A stretch of DNA of 64,000 nt. Origin: Petasospora fabianii (lineage: Eukaryota; Ascomycota; Saccharomycetes; Phaffomycetales; Wickerhamomycetaceae). The stretch is taken from assembly GCA_022641835.1 (NCBI GenBank), contig CP048720.1:434001-498000 (forward strand), read 5' to 3'. Positions 60,975 to 64,000 of this stretch are shown here, piece by piece (within the stretch, counting starts at the first letter, position 1; the number at the start of each line of letters is the position of its first letter). The notes beneath the pieces were generated by a model. That model was not told the origin of the DNA, ran no database searches, and was given only the letters and a program-made list of their open reading frames with translations. Made by a program: the position numbers and the translations under genes.

Positions 60975-61205
60975 TATTCTCTTTCTCACTACTCGAATGA
61001 AACTGCTTTTAATCACCCTAAAATGAATATATATTGAGAAACCTACAGCTTAGAAATAATGTCCAGGTGTTTTCTGCCCGAGATGTCCGGGTGTCACGGA
61101 TGTTGTCCCGAGCTCCTGCACCTTGGGAAAGTACGAGAGACATAGCAAGTTACGTTATGGAATTTGATTTGCGACACAGCTGATGCTTTAGCAAGAGATC
61201 AACCG
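60975..61205 (+). repeat. Duplicate of the ERB1 3' flank
   Basis: Partner of 47278-47500 (see there). It follows the ERB1 fragment in the same order, but the intervening WD40-coding part is missing or unrecognisable between 60646 and 60974. Confidence 0.7.
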
Positions 61206-63813
61206 ATCAACCTCGGTATTGTCGTGTGACAGTAATTGGAGTGGGTGAATCAACATGGTTTTCCAGGAGATATCGTGTGCTTAAAGCATGTGCTTAACAG
61301 ACGTAGTGGTTGCCTTACTTGCTTACAGGCAACCTCCTTTAACAGGTTAAAATTGCTCATTCTGAGGTGTGTTGTCGTAACTCATACCCTAAAGACAGAG
61401 AAATGGTGTGCTCTGAGTTCTGAGGTAATGGTTGTATCATGTGCTGTGAGTCGATGACTGAGTCGACGACTGGGTGGGCTAGTGGATGGCAATGCATGAA
61501 AGATGACATCTTCCTCAAGAAACAGTCTAGTCCATGCAAAGGACCCTGATTGACGAGAAGGCTTGTCAATCTGCAAAGCGTACAATATTGATTCCTTTTT
61601 CTTTTTTTGACTGTACGTCACTTCCTAACTGCATCATTGAGATTTCAACCTAGATACCCGACCTACATAACCTCCCATATACGGGTGGACGGGGCAGCAG
61701 CCACAGTGGGTGACATCTCGGCTGGGCCACGGCATCTGCGGCTAAACAGATGGAGATAGAGTTTAGAAGGGCATTCAAAGAAGAAATTGCGACACGTGTG
61801 GGAGGGTTCAAGAGATAGTCGATATCTCGGGAATATGCCAGGGAGTGTCGTATCGCAAATATGGTTGCTTCTACAAATAAGTCCTTCGTGCTGGTGCAAT
61901 CTCGCAATCTGCTATAAAAGAACGCCAGCGTCATTTACGATGCATCGCCAGCTTAACTTCCATGGCCCACCAGGGGTTAGGAGTACATCAAGCTGGGAAG
62001 GCTGATGAGTTGATGATGCTTCTTTTCTTTACTTTCTCTCTCTACTTTCCCTCTTATGTCTTTTTTTTTTTTTTTTTTTTGTTCCTTCGTCCCTCGTCGG
62101 CTCATGATACATCCCCCAGCTCTTTCCTCTTCTTCGGGGAACCGACTGACCTACTGAGATCAGATTCTGTTACGCAGTAACAATGCAAAGTAGCACAGCT
62201 CTAGGAAGCACCAGGTCTGACCAAGGTCTGGCTGTGTCTTGTAGACGATATACACCACTTGCTAGTGGCCCAAGGCAGGCCAGAACTAGGCATTACCTTT
62301 AGGCTTCTCAATCCTGGTCCTCTTTTTGTTTGGCTATTTAGCAAGCAAAGCCTCTCACATTGTTTGCCGCTTAGTGCTTGGTCGGGTGGAATCGTACGTA
62401 AGACTTTGAAGACGACAGATGGTCCCGCCCTTATGCATAAATCGAGCGAACTAATGGCTCAGGCCACAGGTAAAACAGAACTGGAAAGACCGCGTTTCCA
62501 AAAGTAGAACACTAGCGGGTATCAGACGATCCACCAGGGTTTCGAAAGGCTCCAAAGGCTCCAAAGGAGCCATCAGCTGAACTACTTCTCCAGGAGCAAC
62601 AGCCTAACCCACAAAGTTTTAAGCAGACTTGCAGGAACCTGTCTATGCTCTGTGGTGTATTCATGCAACGCTCAGAGTGAGTGATCCTAGAGGTGGACAT
62701 GTCCCTCAGCCATGGCGCCTTTACCCGCCTTCTTCAGAGAAGATAGTGCATACTTAGAGGCCACATTCAAAGTTATACCCAGCACAGGAGACTCCTGATC
62801 GTGACCACTATGCGTGGTGTTTGCTCCCATTTCACCAATAGATCTATGCACGATGTTGTCCTAGTTCTTTGGGGCATTGTGTTTGGCTCGGGCTGGTTAT
62901 TTCGGTGATCCTGTATGCTGGGCATGGGCTAGCCGAGGCATCCAACAAAGAGTCAGGAATCCATGTTTGAAGAGGTGCCATTTTGGTAGTTGAACAGCAT
63001 TCTGGTACAATACGCCTTTCTCTGACCTTGGAACTGGTCTTAGTGGGCATCGTAGCGTGGGCTTTGTCTAAAACTTTCATCATCTTGAGTACAACAATTT
63101 TGACCCTAGCTGTAATTTCTCTCATCATAGCATCCGCATGATTTACTGTTAGTGCTATACAATTATAATAATATTGTGGTATTAGTTCAGCTATTATGCT
63201 AAGGTCATGATTGTCTTCTAGCAACTGCATATACGTTAAAAAGAGGCCAACTCTATGCTGATACCTGTCCCTCTTTCGAAAGCGAAGCTTGGGCTCTCAC
63301 AGTATGAATGTTTATAATATCCTCAGGTACTTACAACTCTTGAAGATATGCCAAACAAATGACAAAGTAGGACCTATCCCTCTCAACCTTTTGGGGAAGC
63401 ACATATAACCATATCGTGCTGGACTCACACCCATCCAAGGCTCGAGGCACAAGGAGGTATTCTTCTGATGCATAAGTTATGACAGACAAGCATTTTGTCA
63501 CCTATATGTCATCTAAAGCAAGCTATATGCAAGGAAAGTTTGTATCCACATCAACACTGTATATTCTTTGCGGAATCTCTCTCCAATGGGAATTTCCTTC
63601 CCGTGAGTATGACTGTGCACTCATCTGAACAGGAAATTCGAAAAGGTTGAAGCTACCACCTCTCTTTGCAAGTGAGGTCTCGCTTTAGTTTGAAATTTGC
63701 ATTGACCTACTACATGTCTCCAGAGTATCGTTTCCTGCTCCTGTATTTCTCTGTTTATATTAAGGTCTTATTATATACCACCAACACGTAGTAACATCCT
63801 CTCATTTTCCACT
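61206..63813. other. Gene-poor region with a 20-base poly(T) tract
   Basis: No gene is supported in 2.6 kb. A run of 20 T is at 62061-62080. A minus-strand open frame of 128 codons at 62844-63230 has no features I recognise. A proline/lysine-rich stretch near 62530-62570 (KAPKAPKEP on the plus strand) is short and interrupted. The last 300 bases presumably contain the promoter of the fragment at 63814. Confidence 0.45.
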
Positions 63814-64000
63814 ATGAAACTCCCATTGGTGGCAAGCACAGAATTTTTATGCACGAGCGGTTACTCTGGCTTATTCCTCGATAGCTGCTTGAATCATCTA
63901 AGCCCCAACCAAGTCCACCACTGAAAACATTCTCAAGGGCAACGAAAAGGAGAACGAAGTTACTACTGCCGACGGGTGTAAAGTCGTGACTACTACGCAT
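63814..64000 (+). pseudogene. 5' fragment of a third adhesin-family copy
   Basis: MKLPLVAST at 63814 resembles [16 protein letters not shown] of the other two copies, with the same ATG context. The frame stops after about 36 residues. A later frame runs to the window edge with NEVTTADGCKVVTTTH, a Thr/Val style typical of fungal wall proteins. It may be a third broken copy, or the start of a different, spliced or frameshifted gene continuing beyond the window. Confidence 0.45.

Noticed and set aside
62844-63230. 128-codon minus-strand frame
   Set aside because: No homology recognised, and it sits within a region of decayed sequence. It is long enough to merit a search but not enough to call a gene.
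47014-64000. LTR retrotransposon or DNA transposon as cause of the repeats
   Set aside because: I found no reverse transcriptase, integrase, capsid or transposase motifs and no clean terminal repeats; the repeats are collinear flanks of adhesin and ERB1 copies.
1-64000. CRISPR arrays or bacterial operons
   Set aside because: The window is eukaryotic; no regularly spaced direct repeats with unique spacers were seen.

Overview
The window is nuclear DNA of a budding yeast (Saccharomycotina). It encodes Rpl11, Kcs1, Gcd2, Pil1/Lsp1, Rts1, Hap2, Spc24, Cse1, Fad1 and Erb1. Its introns have near-invariant GTATGT/GTAAGT/GTGAGT donors and TACTAAC branch points. CTG falls at conserved leucine positions in CSE1, so the standard genetic code is likely and a CUG-Ser yeast unlikely. 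I cannot name the species. A non-Saccharomyces lineage such as the Cyberlindnera/Wickerhamomyces group is a guess from gene content only.

Layout. 0-15 kb is a dense housekeeping block: a kinase-like 3' end, RPL11, KCS1, an SPF27-family splicing factor, a mitochondrial protein, GCD2, PIL1/LSP1 with a 5'UTR intron, RTS1, an unrecognised three-exon gene and a tail-anchored coiled-coil protein. 15.9-18.5 kb holds two diverged DsbA-like paralogues. HAP2 at 19.1 kb has a palindromic double CCAAT box and a long poly(dA) tract in its own promoter. 20.5-38.5 kb mixes small conserved genes (CMC1, SPC24, MRPL31, CSE1, FAD1) with nitrogen-scavenging genes: an acyl-CoA:6-APA acyltransferase-like amidohydrolase, two D-amino-acid oxidases flanking a hydantoinase/dihydropyrimidinase, an amino-acid permease divergent from a membrane-dipeptidase-family enzyme, and a flavin monooxygenase. 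38.9-47 kb carries a mitochondrial matrix protein, mitochondrial aspartate aminotransferase, phosphoglucomutase and ERB1. Two tRNA genes (Gln-TTG, Ile-AAT) are intact or nearly so.

From 47 kb to the end the character changes to a gene-poor region built from decayed duplications. It holds one intact GPI-type adhesin (56.9-59.0 kb), a frameshifted sister copy (48.8-50.6 kb), a third 5' fragment at 63.8 kb, duplicated flanks, a degenerate ERB1 fragment at 60.1 kb with part of ERB1's 3' flank, and a remnant of a Gln/Pro-rich protein near 52.4-53.3 kb. This fits repeated tandem duplication of an ERB1-3'/adhesin unit followed by decay and gene conversion.

How the genes may work together. Permease, dipeptidase, hydantoinase and the two oxidases could form a pathway that takes up or releases D-amino acids and oxidises them to keto acids and ammonia. 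GATA-type sites lie in several of these promoters, and FAD synthase is encoded next door. This grouping is an inference from family membership and position.
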